A stretch of DNA of 64,000 nucleotides from contig NZ_CAXUNP010000002.1 of assembly GCF_964252635.1 (NCBI RefSeq), positions 1 to 64,000 of the forward strand, in the 5' to 3' direction. A program made the position numbers and the translations under genes. Positions within the stretch are counted from its first letter, which is position 1, and the number at the start of each line of letters is the position of its first letter. The DNA comes from Jatrophihabitans sp964252635 (lineage in GTDB: Bacteria > Actinomycetota > Actinomycetes > Mycobacteriales > Jatrophihabitantaceae). Of this stretch, positions 1-7,938 are shown one piece after another. The notes below the pieces were generated by a model, which was not told the DNA's origin, made no database searches, and was given only the letters and a program-made list of their open reading frames with translations.

Positions 1-102
1 ACCCGCACCGAGATCAATACCTTTCTTGACAACTTCACCCCCGCGGACCGGGACAAGGTCAGCTCCGGCACCGCAGCGGACCTGTACTCCATCACCGTCT
101 GA
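1..102 (+). CDS. C-terminal end of an amidohydrolase-family protein (5' end outside window)
   Basis: Only the last 33 codons are present, ending at TGA 100-102. The visible tail (TPADRDKVSSGTAADLYSI) matches the usual C-terminus of metal-dependent amidohydrolases of the Amidohydro_2/ACMSD type, where an F/L-x-x-A-D-R...G-(T/N)-A-A-x-L-Y segment closes the TIM barrel. No catalytic residue is in view, so the substrate cannot be inferred. It is followed by 244 bp without a gene and then an SDR oxidoreductase in the same direction. The family call rests on a short match. Confidence 0.55.
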   Translation, partial: TRTEINTFLDNFTPADRDKVSSGTAADLYSITV

Positions 103-346
103 ACCGCAGCGCGGACACAGACGCCGGCCACGGACCGTCGCGACAAAATTTCCCGCCCGGTGGTCCGCCCCGACTAGGGCACAACCCGAGCGACACCGCT
201 GAGGCGACGGTCCCGGCGTCGGCGACCACACCGACCGCGCAGCCGCCGCCCGCAAGCCCCCGCCCAGGCTCGCAGCATTAGCCAGCCCACATCAGGCAGC
301 ACATCCAGCACCTGACCAGCACGCAACCATCTCGAAGGAGAACATC

Positions 347-1177
347 ATGACGACAATCACGAGCACACCGACGACCGAGCAGGAGGCGGCGGCGACCACC
401 GGCGTACGCGCGGCACCGCGGACCGGTCCGCGGACGGTGGTGATCACCGGCGCCGCCGGCGGGATCGGAACCGCCCTCGTCGAGCGGTTCCTTGCCGACG
501 GCGACATCGTCATCGGCGCCGGCCGCGACCTGCCCGCCCTGCGCAAGGCCGCCGAGGGCTGGGTCGAGTCACTGGCGTCCTCGACCATCACGGCGCACGT
601 ACTGGCCATCGACGTCGCCGACCCCGTCAGCGTCTCCGCCTTCGCCGCCGACGTCGCAGCACTGACCGATCACGTCGACGTCCTCATCAACTCCGCCGGC
701 TATTTCCCGACAGCCTCGTTCGAGGACATGACTCTCGAGCAGTGGCAACGCGTCATCGACATCAACCTGACCGGTGATTTCCTCGTCATCAAGAGCCTGC
801 TGTCGCTGATGAAGGCCTCCGGTCGCGGACGGATCATCAACATCGGCTCCGGCACCACGTTCGTCGGAACCCCGGGCCAGGCGCATTACGCAGCGGCCAA
901 GGGCGGGGTCCTCGGCCTCACCCGAACCCTGGCCCGCGAGCTGGGACCTCACGACATCACCGTCAACTTCCTTACACCCGGCCTCACCATCACTCCCGCC
1001 GCGGTGTCGGCCATGCCCGAGGCCGCCATGAAGATGCAACGCGACACCCGCGCTATCCAGCGTGACGAGTACCCCGCCGACGTCGTCGGGTCGGCGGTGT
1101 TCCTCGCCTCCGACGACGCCGCCTTCATGACCGGCCAGACCGTCAACGTCGACGGCGGTCGGTACCTCGTCGGCTGA
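347..1177 (+). CDS. SDR family NAD(P)-dependent oxidoreductase
   Basis: A classical short-chain dehydrogenase/reductase of 276 aa. Residues 34-41 are the TGxxxGxG cofactor loop (TGAAGGIG), 115-118 the NSAG version of the NNAG motif, and Ser168, Tyr181 and Lys185 (YAAAK) form the catalytic set. The C-terminus has the usual TGQ-x-V-N-V-D-G-G signature. The ATG at 347 follows GAAGGAG (334-340) at six bases. About 28 Ala/Thr-rich residues precede the Rossmann fold, a slightly long N-terminus. The protein should reduce or oxidise an alcohol/ketone with NAD(P)(H) in the cytoplasm. The neighbouring amidohydrolase end and DUF2218 gene suggest a small catabolic or accessory cluster; the substrate is unknown. 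Confidence 0.9.
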   Translation: MTTITSTPTTEQEAAATTGVRAAPRTGPRTVVITGAAGGIGTALVERFLADGDIVIGAGRDLPALRKAAEGWVESLASSTITAHVLAIDVADPVSVSAFAADVAALTDHVDVLINSAGYFPTASFEDMTLEQWQRVIDINLTGDFLVIKSLLSLMKASGRGRIINIGSGTTFVGTPGQAHYAAAKGGVLGLTRTLARELGPHDITVNFLTPGLTITPAAVSAMPEAAMKMQRDTRAIQRDEYPADVVGSAVFLASDDAAFMTGQTVNVDGGRYLVG

Positions 1178-1214
1178 CACGACAACGCCCGACGCCGCTA
1201 CCCGCACCGCCCGC

Positions 1215-1256
1215 TGGGCCGGCCGCCCTTCTGCGATCGCAGGGGCCGGCCGGCCA
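1215..1256. terminator. Large GC-rich hairpin downstream of the SDR gene
   Basis: TGGGCCGGCCGCCC (1215-1228) is nearly the reverse complement of GGGGCCGGCCGGCCA (1242-1256). Between them lies the perfect 12-bp palindrome CTGCGATCGCAG (1231-1242). There is no T tract, as is common for actinobacterial terminators. It sits 38 bp after the SDR stop. It could also be a protein-binding palindrome. Confidence 0.4.
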
Positions 1257-1412
1257 CCACGGCCAACCGCCCCACCGCCGCGATCGTGCGGTGATAGACC
1301 GGCCCGCAGCGGCGGGTATTGGGTCCGGGCCGGGGTCGAGACCCGCCACGGTCCACGCACCGTCAGGACGTGCCGACATCTAACGACACGCTGCACAACC
1401 ACGGAGGAACAG

Positions 1413-1757
1413 ATGACCGCATCCACCGAGTCAGTCGCCGGCCGGCCCGTCAGCTTCGCCCGTGTCGCAACCACGCGCGCCGGACGCTACGGCAAACAAC
1501 TCACCGCGCACCTGGGGCACCGCCTGACGACCCACTGGAACGACACCGACAACATCGGCTGGATCCAACTCGGCGAGGCCCGGGCCCACTTGATCGCCGA
1601 CGACGACGCGTTGCACATCCGCATCCATGCCCCCGGCGACCTCGACCGGCTCGAGGACGTCGTAGGCCGCCACCTCGTCCGGTTCGGCACGAAGGACGAG
1701 CTCGTCGTCAGTTGGGCCCGCGACGACGGCAACCCCGGCACCACCCAACGCACTTAG
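1413..1757 (+). CDS. DUF2218 domain-containing protein
   Basis: A 114-aa protein matching DUF2218 over nearly its whole length. It has an N-terminal segment with RAGRYGKQLTAHLGHR, a central W-x-x-x-D-N-I-G-W-I-Q-L-G-E stretch, and the closing L-E-D-V-V-G-x-H-L-x-R-F-G...L-V-V-x-W pattern of the family. The function of the family is not established; members often sit beside siderophore or redox genes. The ATG at 1413 is preceded by GGAGG at 1403-1407. It lies 235 bp after the SDR gene, with a strong hairpin between, so it probably has its own promoter or reads through weakly. Confidence 0.75.
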   Translation: MTASTESVAGRPVSFARVATTRAGRYGKQLTAHLGHRLTTHWNDTDNIGWIQLGEARAHLIADDDALHIRIHAPGDLDRLEDVVGRHLVRFGTKDELVVSWARDDGNPGTTQRT

Positions 1758-1895
1758 TCCCGGGCCCGACGCTCGCCCACGTCCGCCACCGCCAATGCCC
1801 CGGCCCGGACACCGGTGGTCCCGAACCCCCACCGGCCACCCGTGGGCGCCGTTCCGGCGCCGCCGCGTGGACCAGACCGGGAGGAAGGCCAGATA

Positions 1896-2037
1896 ATGAT
1901 CGATCCCAACACCGAGAACCACGCCACCGTCGACTGGAGCAAAAACCACCGGCCTGGTGATCGCCCTCCTCGCCGACATCAGCATCTCCGCCCAGCACGC
2001 CTTACTGGTCGACGGGCACATACCCAACGGGGTGTGA
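1896..2037 (+). pseudogene. Small ORF broken by a frameshift at an A-run, cut at the element boundary
   Basis: A very good ribosome site (GGAGGAAGG, 1880-1888) precedes ATG 1896. The first reading frame gives MIDPNTENHATVDWSK and then turns Arg/Pro-rich. Dropping one A from the run AAAAA at 1941-1945 gives a coherent continuation (TTGLVIALLADISISAQHA, then LLVDGHIPNGV) to TGA 2035-2037. So either a sequencing/indel error or a real +1 frameshift disrupts a protein of about 46 aa. I do not recognise the product. The end coincides with the place where the opposite-strand DUF4031 gene is truncated, so the 3' part may also be missing. Confidence 0.35.
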
Positions 2038-2100
2038 GCAGCTGGCGGTGATGCGCCCGACGGTGGCGGTGATCGCGGCGTCGTCGACGTAGACGGTCAT
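2002..2100 (-). pseudogene. Truncated DUF4031 gene (N-terminal fragment)
   Basis: On the minus strand an ATG at 2100, overlapping the preceding stop as ATGA, opens MTVYVDDAAITATVGRI. This is the characteristic start of DUF4031 proteins (MTVYVDD....VGR...W-S-H). Similarity ends after about 23 residues (S-C-S-H), and the frame stops at TAA 2002-2004 after 32 codons, whereas the family is usually near 90 aa or more. The loss of similarity falls at about 2030-2037. This gene would have been the last member of the overlapped operon above it, now cut by a recombination junction. Function of DUF4031 is unknown. Confidence 0.6.
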
Positions 2101-2357
2101 CGGCAGTACCAGCGCAGTTCGATGGCGCGGACGTCGTCGGGTACGGCGCAGTGCCGTGGAAGGCGGTGCACGCTCATCTGCCAGCGGAGGGTGGGCCGCG
2201 GGTGACGCGGCTGGACGAGCCGGGCCGTGTCGACCAGGTAGCGCGAACCTGCCGGGGTGGTGATCCAGTCGCCGGCGCCAATCGCGGCCGCATCCTCGGG
2301 CATGTCGATGTAGAGGGCGCAGCGGCGGCCGAGCGGCAGCGGGGGCGGGCTGATCAC
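2097..2357 (-). CDS. Hypothetical protein (86 aa) of the mobile-element operon
   Basis: Starts at ATG 2357, overlapping the DUF1173 stop (ATGA), and ends at TGA 2097-2099, which overlaps the start of the truncated DUF4031 gene. The sequence is compact and has mixed composition, with an LGRRCALYIDMPEDAAAIGAGD beginning split by a G-D-W-I-T-T-P-A-G-S-R-Y-L-V turn, which suggests a small beta-rich fold. I recognise no family. Double coupling to neighbours supports real expression with DUF1173. Confidence 0.65.
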   Translation of the reverse strand: MISPPPLPLGRRCALYIDMPEDAAAIGAGDWITTPAGSRYLVDTARLVQPRHPRPTLRWQMSVHRLPRHCAVPDDVRAIELRWYCR

Positions 2358-3616
2358 GTGCTCGACCCGTGTTGGGCGTTGGCGGCGTGGCGGGGTGTGG
2401 GCAGCGCGGGCATGGTCTCGCCGACGACCCAGGTCCAGGTGTCGGTCCCGGTGGTGACTTGCAGGGTGTCGATGGCGTCGCGTTCGTCGGCGTCGTCGAG
2501 CAGGTAGGCGGCGGTGGGGACCTCGGTGTCGGTGAACACGACCGAGGCCATGGGCGTGGCCGCGGCCAGGTTGTAGCGCAGGCTCTTGGTCAAGCGTCGC
2601 CGCGCCGTGATCGCGGTGTCGAGCAGCAGCTTGTCGGCGGCGTTCTCGTAGGGCAACCAGTGCTCATCGGTCATCGCCAGCGACAGCTCCTGGACGCTGG
2701 CCAGCCCGGTGCGACCGACCGTGAACGTGGCAATGACCATCAGGTGCCCTGCCTCGTCGGCTTGCCACAGCTCCAGTTCATCGGCGAAGCGTTTGAGCAT
2801 CCGACGGTGCAGATCGTCATCGAGCATCAGTGGGGCGTCGGGCAGGTGCTTGATCACGAGCTTGTGCCCGAACCGGGCTGCTGGCTCGACCGTCTTCACC
2901 TCGCCGATGAGGATCATGAACTGACTGCTGCGGCCCTTGGCGCGGGCCGGGGCCCAGGCCGACATGCGTCGCGCGGCCAGCTCGGCCTTGTGGTCGGTGC
3001 TGAACGGTTCGGGGATGAACAGACGGCCGGCCAGCGGCTTGCCGCGGGTGAACTTGCCGCGTGCGGCCTGGCGCAGGTACCAGCTGACGATGCGCCAGTT
3101 GCGTTTGCCGGCCATCGCAGCCGACCAGGTCGCGAGGTCGGCTTCCTGCCAGAGGTAGTGCAGGACCGAGCGCATCCCCAGTCGGGTGCCGTCCGCGGCC
3201 ACCGAGTCGCTGCCACCGTCGCCGCTGCTGGCCGGTGACGGCCCGTTGCGGTCGGCCTTGGCCATCCGGAATCCCAGCCGCAGCGCGGTGACCCCCGTGT
3301 CGGCCTGTTCGATGATCGCGGCGCCGAGCACCTGACCGAGTCCGGACAGGGCCTCGGGCGGCAGGTAGGACGGGCAGGCGGTGGCGTGCACCATCCCGGT
3401 GTCGGGCATCCGTTTGACGATGAACCGCTCGCCGACGCGCGCGATGTACATCGGCACGCCACCGTCGACGCACAGGCAGGCCGGGCGCACGCGGTGGCTG
3501 TAGGCCTCGGCGAGCACACGTTGGGCGTCGACGCTGGTGGCGCTGATCTGCGCGCCGTCGACGTCGTAGATCGGACCGTCAGCCGTCTTGTCGACGTCGT
3601 GCTCGGGCGTGGTCAC
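2354..3616 (-). CDS. DUF1173 family protein
   Basis: 420 aa from GTG 3616, which overlaps the TGA of the DUF5131 gene (GTGA). The open frame extends much further upstream, but that part is only the Arg/Pro-rich shadow of DUF5131. The N-terminal third carries the family hallmarks: C-L-C-x-x-x-G-V-P-M-Y-I-A-R, V-K-R-M-P-x-T-G, a second Cys in H-A-x-x-C-P-S-Y, then L-S-G-L-G and T-A-L-R-L-x-F. The three cysteines and His could bind metal. DUF1173 proteins are known from plasmids, ICEs and phages, and their role is unknown. Here it is the middle of an overlapped minus-strand operon and is very likely made with DUF5131. Confidence 0.8.
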   Translation of the reverse strand: MTTPEHDVDKTADGPIYDVDGAQISATSVDAQRVLAEAYSHRVRPACLCVDGGVPMYIARVGERFIVKRMPDTGMVHATACPSYLPPEALSGLGQVLGAAIIEQADTGVTALRLGFRMAKADRNGPSPASSGDGGSDSVAADGTRLGMRSVLHYLWQEADLATWSAAMAGKRNWRIVSWYLRQAARGKFTRGKPLAGRLFIPEPFSTDHKAELAARRMSAWAPARAKGRSSQFMILIGEVKTVEPAARFGHKLVIKHLPDAPLMLDDDLHRRMLKRFADELELWQADEAGHLMVIATFTVGRTGLASVQELSLAMTDEHWLPYENAADKLLLDTAITARRRLTKSLRYNLAAATPMASVVFTDTEVPTAAYLLDDADERDAIDTLQVTTGTDTWTWVVGETMPALPTPRHAANAQHGSST

Positions 3617-4617
3617 GGGGTACCTCCGGCCGGTTCGGGCTGGGTGCTGCGTGCTTGTGCGGGGAACTGGTCCCAGGTGCGTCCGTCGAGGGCTCGGCCG
3701 GTCTTGTGGCCGCCCAGTCGCACCATCAGCTGGCCGTCGACGGTGCGCATGCGGTGGCCGTTGACGCGGTTGTTGCCGACGCAGCGACGAAACAGCGGGT
3801 CGTCCTCGCCGGCGGCGTCCAGGCCGTGGTCGACGTCGGTCCACTCGCCCCACTGCTTGAACGTGGAGGCCACCTCGGCGGCAGTGCACTGGTCGCGCAG
3901 CTGCCGGACCCACCTCGGCGACATCGGCCGCGCGCCTGGTCCGGACTCGCTGCCGGCGACGACCCAGTCGATGCCGGGCACGCCGAGCAGGTGCGGGGTG
4001 AGGTCGGCCTCGTCCAGCAGCGGTTCGCAGGACAGAAACCGGACGGCGGCCGGTGTCGCGCGCAGCAGCGGGATGCGCTGCTCGGCCCAGCGCTGGTTCT
4101 CGACCGAGACGCCGAGCCACACGTTCGACAGCGGCATCATCACTGACCGGCCGTGGTCGATCGCCCAGTAGCCGCGTCCTTGTTCGGCAGCGCGACCGGC
4201 CAGGCTGCCGTCCGTGGCGGCGTCGAAGACGGCGGCCTGGCCGGGGTCGGCCAGCAGGGCCCGCATCCGGCCTGGCCGTTTGGTCAGCACCTGGAAGGTG
4301 TGCAGCCAGGCCAGCCCCATGACGGCGAACACGCGGGCGATGAACTCGTCGGGCACGTCGGCGTGGAACAGATCGGCCATCGAGTTGACGAAGATCATGC
4401 GCGGCCGCCGCCACCGCAGCGGCTGGTCAAGGCGCTGCGGGTGCAGCTGCACGCCAGTGCTCGCACCGACGCCGGGTCCTTCAGAGCGGCGGCCGCTTAT
4501 GCGGAACGGGGGAGTGCGCTCGATGTAGCAGTGCTCGCAACCCTCGCTGACCCGGGTGCAGCCGGTGACCGGGCCCCAGGTCGCGTCGGTCCAGACGATG
4601 CCGCTGTGGTCGCCCAT
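3613..4617 (-). CDS. DUF5131 / phage Gp37-Gp68 family protein
   Basis: 334 aa from ATG 4617, preceded by GGAGGG four bases upstream. The N-terminus MGDHSGIVWTDATWGPVTGC is diagnostic: W-T-D-A-T-W-x-P-x-x-G-C followed by C-x6-C-x2-C (Cys20, Cys27, Cys30) and Y-I-E-R. The cysteine arrangement recalls Fe-S radical enzymes, but no catalytic function is established for the family. Further conserved parts are present: F-V-N-S-M-A-D-L-F-H, V-L-T-K-R-P-x-R-M, W-L-G-V-S-V-E-N-Q, R-F-L-S-C-E-P-L-L, and W-V-V-A-G-S-E-S-G-P-G-A-R-P. The family is common on phages and integrative elements. It is coupled to DUF1173 by GTGA. Confidence 0.85.
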   Translation of the reverse strand: MGDHSGIVWTDATWGPVTGCTRVSEGCEHCYIERTPPFRISGRRSEGPGVGASTGVQLHPQRLDQPLRWRRPRMIFVNSMADLFHADVPDEFIARVFAVMGLAWLHTFQVLTKRPGRMRALLADPGQAAVFDAATDGSLAGRAAEQGRGYWAIDHGRSVMMPLSNVWLGVSVENQRWAEQRIPLLRATPAAVRFLSCEPLLDEADLTPHLLGVPGIDWVVAGSESGPGARPMSPRWVRQLRDQCTAAEVASTFKQWGEWTDVDHGLDAAGEDDPLFRRCVGNNRVNGHRMRTVDGQLMVRLGGHKTGRALDGRTWDQFPAQARSTQPEPAGGTP

Positions 4618-4846
4618 CGGGCCCTCCAGGCGCGGGTGGTGGTGTGCGGGCGGTGGTGACGGCAGGACGCGGTCCGGCATCGGTGCCGGGGACGGCGCGT
4701 CCTGCCGCCTGGCGGCGTGCGGGACTGCGGGGTGGTGATCTTGGCGGGCTGGCCGTAGTTCCACGCGTGGTCGGTCACGGGTCGAGCTGGTCGTGGGTCT
4801 CGATGGCTGGATGTGCTGGGCGGTCCGCGAGCCGGTTGTGGGCGGC

Positions 4847-5080
4847 TCATCGGGCGGTGGCCTGGGGGTGCGCCGACCGCTCGGCGACGGCGTGCAGGTA
4901 GTCCGCGACGGCCTGGTGCAACTCGTTGGTCGCCGCGGTGATCCACGCGTCGACGCCGGACTGGTGGGCGGCGTGTAGCGCGCATTCGGCGTCGTAGAGG
5001 TGACAGGCGCACGCGTCGACGTCGAGGTCGACGCGCTCGGCGGCCGGGTTGGCTGTCGTGTGGGCGGTGGTGGTGCTCAT
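4847..5080 (-). CDS. Small hypothetical protein (77 aa), alpha-helical
   Basis: ATG 5080 follows GAGAGGAA at a good distance. The product is Ala/His-rich with an A-C-A-C-H-L-Y-D-A-E-C-A-L-H-A-A-H segment that could form a helix with clustered Cys/His, then a second amphipathic helix (AVADYLHAVAERS). No family is recognised. It lies 46 bp downstream of the HTH protein at 5127-6197 and 229 bp upstream of DUF5131. That 229-bp gap contains no convincing gene. Confidence 0.55.
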   Translation of the reverse strand: MSTTTAHTTANPAAERVDLDVDACACHLYDAECALHAAHQSGVDAWITAATNELHQAVADYLHAVAERSAHPQATAR

Positions 5081-5126
5081 CGGGGGTTCCTCTCGGCCTG
5101 GGCGTCGCGGTAGGCGCCGAGTAGTG

Positions 5127-6197
5127 TCAGGCGGCGCTGATGCGTCGCCGGCGGGAGACGGTGCGGGTGCTGGTGGCGAGCTGCTCGGCGATGTCGCGCA
5201 CGGACTTGCCGTTCTCGGTGAGGCGGCGCACGACCTCGTCCTGCTCGGCAGGGGGCAGCTGGGACAGGCGGATGCTGCGGCCGCTGAGCGCGAGTTCGAT
5301 GGCGATCTCGTCGATGTCGTCGAGGGCGTTGCTGGGCGGCGTCGGTGGCTCGGGGTCGGTGTCGATGTCGTCCCAGGCCAGGGGAGTGAGCCACTGACGC
5401 TGGGTGGCCATGGCCAGGGCGTCGGCGATCGCGCGCTCCCCGCGAGGGGTCTGCGGCTCGGGCCGGGTGTTCCACAGTTCGTCGTAGAGGGTGGCGACGT
5501 CGCTGGCAGTCCGGGCGGTGACCTCGTCGCCGGCGAGCAGCGTCATGCGGAAGTTGCCGCGGTCGCGGCCGAGGCGGTCGGCGATCCAGGCTGGTGGCCA
5601 GCCCAGGGCGACGAGCGCCTGCAGGCGGCGGCGGGTGCCGGTGCCGTCGATCTTGCGGTTGGGCGCGAGGTTGTCGTGTTCGGCGTCGACGGCGAGGATG
5701 CGACGGGCTGTGTCGGCGCGCACGTGCGCCTGCAGCTGGCCGTTGTCGCCGTTCATGATCCGCCGCAGCCAGCGCTCGCTGACGTCGGCCAGGAAGGCGA
5801 TGCGGGGGACGCCGAGGCCGGTGTCGCGCAGCCGCTCGAGGTGGGCGCGGACCAGGTCGGCGTCGACCAGCGGGCTCCACCGGCCGTAGGTGAGATCGCG
5901 GTTGCGGACCCGGGTGGCGGCGGCGTTGGCGGCCCGGCACTCCAGGCAGCGGCACTCGTCCTTCTGGTAGGCGAGCAACGTTCCGTGCTCGTGCGGGTGC
6001 CCGGCGTGCTGGCAGTCGCGTCGGCGGCCACCGGCCTCGCGTTCGGCGCGGGCCTTGGCGATCGCTGCCAGGCGCAGCTGGGTCTCGCAGGAGTGTCGGA
6101 CGAAGTACTTGTTGGCGAAGCCCTGGCTTCGGTAGGTGCGGGTGAACCCGCACGTGGGGCAGCTGCGGGTGATCGGGCCCGTCGGGGCGGCGGCCAT
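5127..6197 (-). CDS. Putative DNA-binding protein with Cys clusters and C-terminal HTH
   Basis: 356 aa from ATG 6197, one base after the preceding stop. The N-terminus has a C-P-T-C-G-F zinc-ribbon-like knuckle, then a C-x2-A-G-H-x-H-E-H-G-T-L-x-A-Y...C-R-C-L-E-C-R-A-A-N block of the type seen in mycobacteriophage and actinobacterial plasmid proteins (HGT..Y...C.C..CR.A). Two helical regions in the middle (residues about 105-240) read like degenerate HTH units. The C-terminus (ENGKSVRDIAEQLATSTRTV, ending SRRRRI) is a sigma-70 region-4/LuxR-like helix-turn-helix. It probably regulates or binds element DNA. The target is unknown. Confidence 0.65.
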   Translation of the reverse strand: MAAAPTGPITRSCPTCGFTRTYRSQGFANKYFVRHSCETQLRLAAIAKARAEREAGGRRRDCQHAGHPHEHGTLLAYQKDECRCLECRAANAAATRVRNRDLTYGRWSPLVDADLVRAHLERLRDTGLGVPRIAFLADVSERWLRRIMNGDNGQLQAHVRADTARRILAVDAEHDNLAPNRKIDGTGTRRRLQALVALGWPPAWIADRLGRDRGNFRMTLLAGDEVTARTASDVATLYDELWNTRPEPQTPRGERAIADALAMATQRQWLTPLAWDDIDTDPEPPTPPSNALDDIDEIAIELALSGRSIRLSQLPPAEQDEVVRRLTENGKSVRDIAEQLATSTRTVSRRRRISAA

Positions 6198-6198
6198 C

Positions 6199-6564
6199 TC
6201 AACCCGCCTGCCCGAGGACCAGCTTGAGCGCGTGCTGCTCGCGCTCGACGCGCTGCTGCAGGTGACGGGCCGACAGGTCGTGCCCGGCGGGGCTCTGCTT
6301 GGGGTCCAGCACGTCGTCGAGTTCGCGCAGCACCTTCTCGGCGCTGCGGATGTGTTCGGCGGCGACGTCGAGGGCCGCGCGGGTCAGGCGGCTGTGCGCG
6401 TAGCAGGCCAGGTTGCCCAGACGCGCGGAGGTCTGATGCAGGAGGGTCAGGTAGGCCAGTTCCTCGCCGCGCAGCTCGGCGATCTGCTCGGGGGTGGCCA
6501 GGTCGTCGGTGACGCTGGCACCGGCCAAGTCGTAACCGTTGTGCCGGTCGGCGGCGCTGGTCAT
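6199..6564 (-). CDS. Hypothetical helical protein (121 aa)
   Basis: Starts at ATG 6564, overlapping the upstream stop (ATGA), and ends one base before the HTH gene. The sequence is predicted to be almost entirely helical (TPEQIAELRGEELAYLTLLH, then AAEHIRSAEKVLRELDDVLD, then LQQRVEREQHALKLVLGQ), suggesting a helical bundle or coiled coil. No family is recognised. The tight overlaps on both sides place it firmly in the operon. Confidence 0.65.
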   Translation of the reverse strand: MTSAADRHNGYDLAGASVTDDLATPEQIAELRGEELAYLTLLHQTSARLGNLACYAHSRLTRAALDVAAEHIRSAEKVLRELDDVLDPKQSPAGHDLSARHLQQRVEREQHALKLVLGQAG

Positions 6565-7073
6565 CAGGCCACCTCGCCCTCGGCGGTGTAGCCGTAGCCG
6601 GGCACGCCGGCCTTGTCGAGCACGCTCTCGATCCAGTCGGTGCGGAAGGTGGCGGCGTCGCCGACGTGGTCGTCGAAGTCCAGGGCGTGGAACTGGCTGC
6701 TGGTGGCGGCCCATTCGCCCGCGGTGAGGCTGCGTTCGAGGTGGGCTTCGATGGTGGGTCGGTCGACGTAGGCGATGCTGAGGTCGAGGTGGTCGCCGAG
6801 GTCGCGTAGCAGCCGGTACGTGCTGCCGGTGCCGTAGGCGGCGTAGGCCTCGACCATCTCGACCAGAGCGCGGCACTGGCGGGCGAGCTGCACGGTGCGT
6901 CGGGTGAACTCCACTGCCTCGTCGGCAGCCTGCGCCACGGCGGTGTCCTCGTCGAGGCCGGCGGCGATGAGCGCGCGGGCGCGGCGTTCGCTGTGGTCGG
7001 CGGCGGCGGCGCGGATCTCGTCGGTGATCTCGGCGGGGTTAGTGACCGGGGGTGCGACGGGACTGGTGGTCAT
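6564..7073 (-). CDS. Hypothetical protein (169 aa)
   Basis: ATG 7073 overlaps the preceding TGA as TGATG; a GTG one codon earlier is possible. The protein has a helical N-terminal half (ITDEIRAAAADHSERRARAL and following acidic helix) and a C-terminal part with W-A-A-T-S-S-Q-F-H-A-L-D-F-D-D-H. It has no Cys motif and no recognised domain. It is translationally coupled to the genes on both sides. Confidence 0.6.
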   Translation of the reverse strand: MTTSPVAPPVTNPAEITDEIRAAAADHSERRARALIAAGLDEDTAVAQAADEAVEFTRRTVQLARQCRALVEMVEAYAAYGTGSTYRLLRDLGDHLDLSIAYVDRPTIEAHLERSLTAGEWAATSSQFHALDFDDHVGDAATFRTDWIESVLDKAGVPGYGYTAEGEVA

Positions 7074-7510
7074 CACCGGATCACCTCGCCGAGCGTGGCG
7101 ATCTGGAAGACGACGTCGACGACCATTTGCTCGAACGCGGCGGGGTCGTAGTCGGTCACGCCGTCGGCGACGCCGGGGACGGCGGCAACGGTAATCACGC
7201 CACGCTCACGGGCCACGGCCAGCGCGCTGCTGACCAGGGTGAGCAGCTGCGGGTCGCTGATGCGGTCGGGGTGGGCGTAGGTGAGGGGCTGGTCGATCAG
7301 AACGGTGACGGCGCGGTCGATGTCGTCGAGGTCGCCGCTCCACACGGCGCGTGTGCCCAGGTGGATGCCTTCGGCGAGGACCTCGTCGGGTGGGCAGTCG
7401 GCGGTGTAGCCGTGGACGCGGGCCCAGTGCAGGCTGGCGCCGTTGACGGCGTTGAGGAGTAGGTCGCGGTTGAGGGCCTGTTCGGCGGTGTAGCCGGTGA
7501 GATCGGACAT
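7073..7510 (-). CDS. Hypothetical protein (145 aa)
   Basis: The start chosen is ATG 7510, with GGGAGA upstream. The open frame runs further 5', but that part is Arg/Pro-rich shadow. The product (MSDLTGYTAEQALNRDLLLN onward) is acidic and mixed alpha/beta, with W-A-R-V-H-G-Y-T-A-D-C-P-P-D-E-V near residue 30. I recognise no family. It ends in TGATG coupling with the next gene. Confidence 0.6.
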   Translation of the reverse strand: MSDLTGYTAEQALNRDLLLNAVNGASLHWARVHGYTADCPPDEVLAEGIHLGTRAVWSGDLDDIDRAVTVLIDQPLTYAHPDRISDPQLLTLVSSALAVARERGVITVAAVPGVADGVTDYDPAAFEQMVVDVVFQIATLGEVIR

Positions 7511-7551
7511 CGGTGTCTCCCTGGTGGCGTCGTGGCCGCGGGTCGCGCGGC

Positions 7552-7938
7552 TCAGGCGACGTGGGCGGTGGGGTGGCTGGCTGCGGTGGGCAGCGGGTGC
7601 CGGAACTCGGCGAGGACGTAGATGGCTTCGCTGTCGAGGTCGAGCACAAAGCTGCGGGTGCCGAGGGTGTCTTCGAGGCCGATCAGCTGGCGGCCGCCGT
7701 TGAGTTGGGCGCTGCCGACCAGGCGCAGCTGGTCGCGACGGTGGTGGAAGACGGCCATAACGATGGCGCGCACGACCTGGCTGTCCAGGCACGTCGGTCG
7801 GGTCGGGGTCTCGACCCAGTTCATCCGGTCGATCGCGGCAAAGATCTCGTCGCGCTGCGGCTGCTCGCTGGTGAAGCCCATCCGTTGTCCGAGCGCGGTC
7901 CAGGACAGCCGGTCGGGGCTGTGGGTGCTACTCGTCAT
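7552..7938 (-). CDS. Hypothetical protein (128 aa)
   Basis: ATG 7938 overlaps the stop of the first operon gene (ATGA). The product begins MTSSTHSPDRLSWTALGQRM and is of mixed composition with a G-F-T-S-E-Q-P-Q-R-D-E-I-F helix and a beta-rich C-terminal half (SFVLDLDSEAIYVLAEF). No known domain is recognised. It precedes a 41-bp gap before the next gene. Confidence 0.6.
   Translation of the reverse strand: MTSSTHSPDRLSWTALGQRMGFTSEQPQRDEIFAAIDRMNWVETPTRPTCLDSQVVRAIVMAVFHHRRDQLRLVGSAQLNGGRQLIGLEDTLGTRSFVLDLDSEAIYVLAEFRHPLPTAASHPTAHVA

Noticed and set aside
292..609. Minus-strand ORF of 105 aa opposite the SDR gene
   Set aside because: Composition is that of an antisense shadow and the SDR frame is certain.
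3617..4414. N-terminal extension of the DUF1173 reading frame
   Set aside because: It is Arg/Pro-rich shadow of the DUF5131 gene. The GTG at 3616 overlapping the DUF5131 stop is the sensible start.
4618..4846. Possible gene between the 77-aa protein and DUF5131
   Set aside because: Frames such as V-T-D-H-A-W-N-Y-G-Q start well but become Arg/His/Pro-rich and run out of frame into DUF5131. No stop or domain supports a gene.
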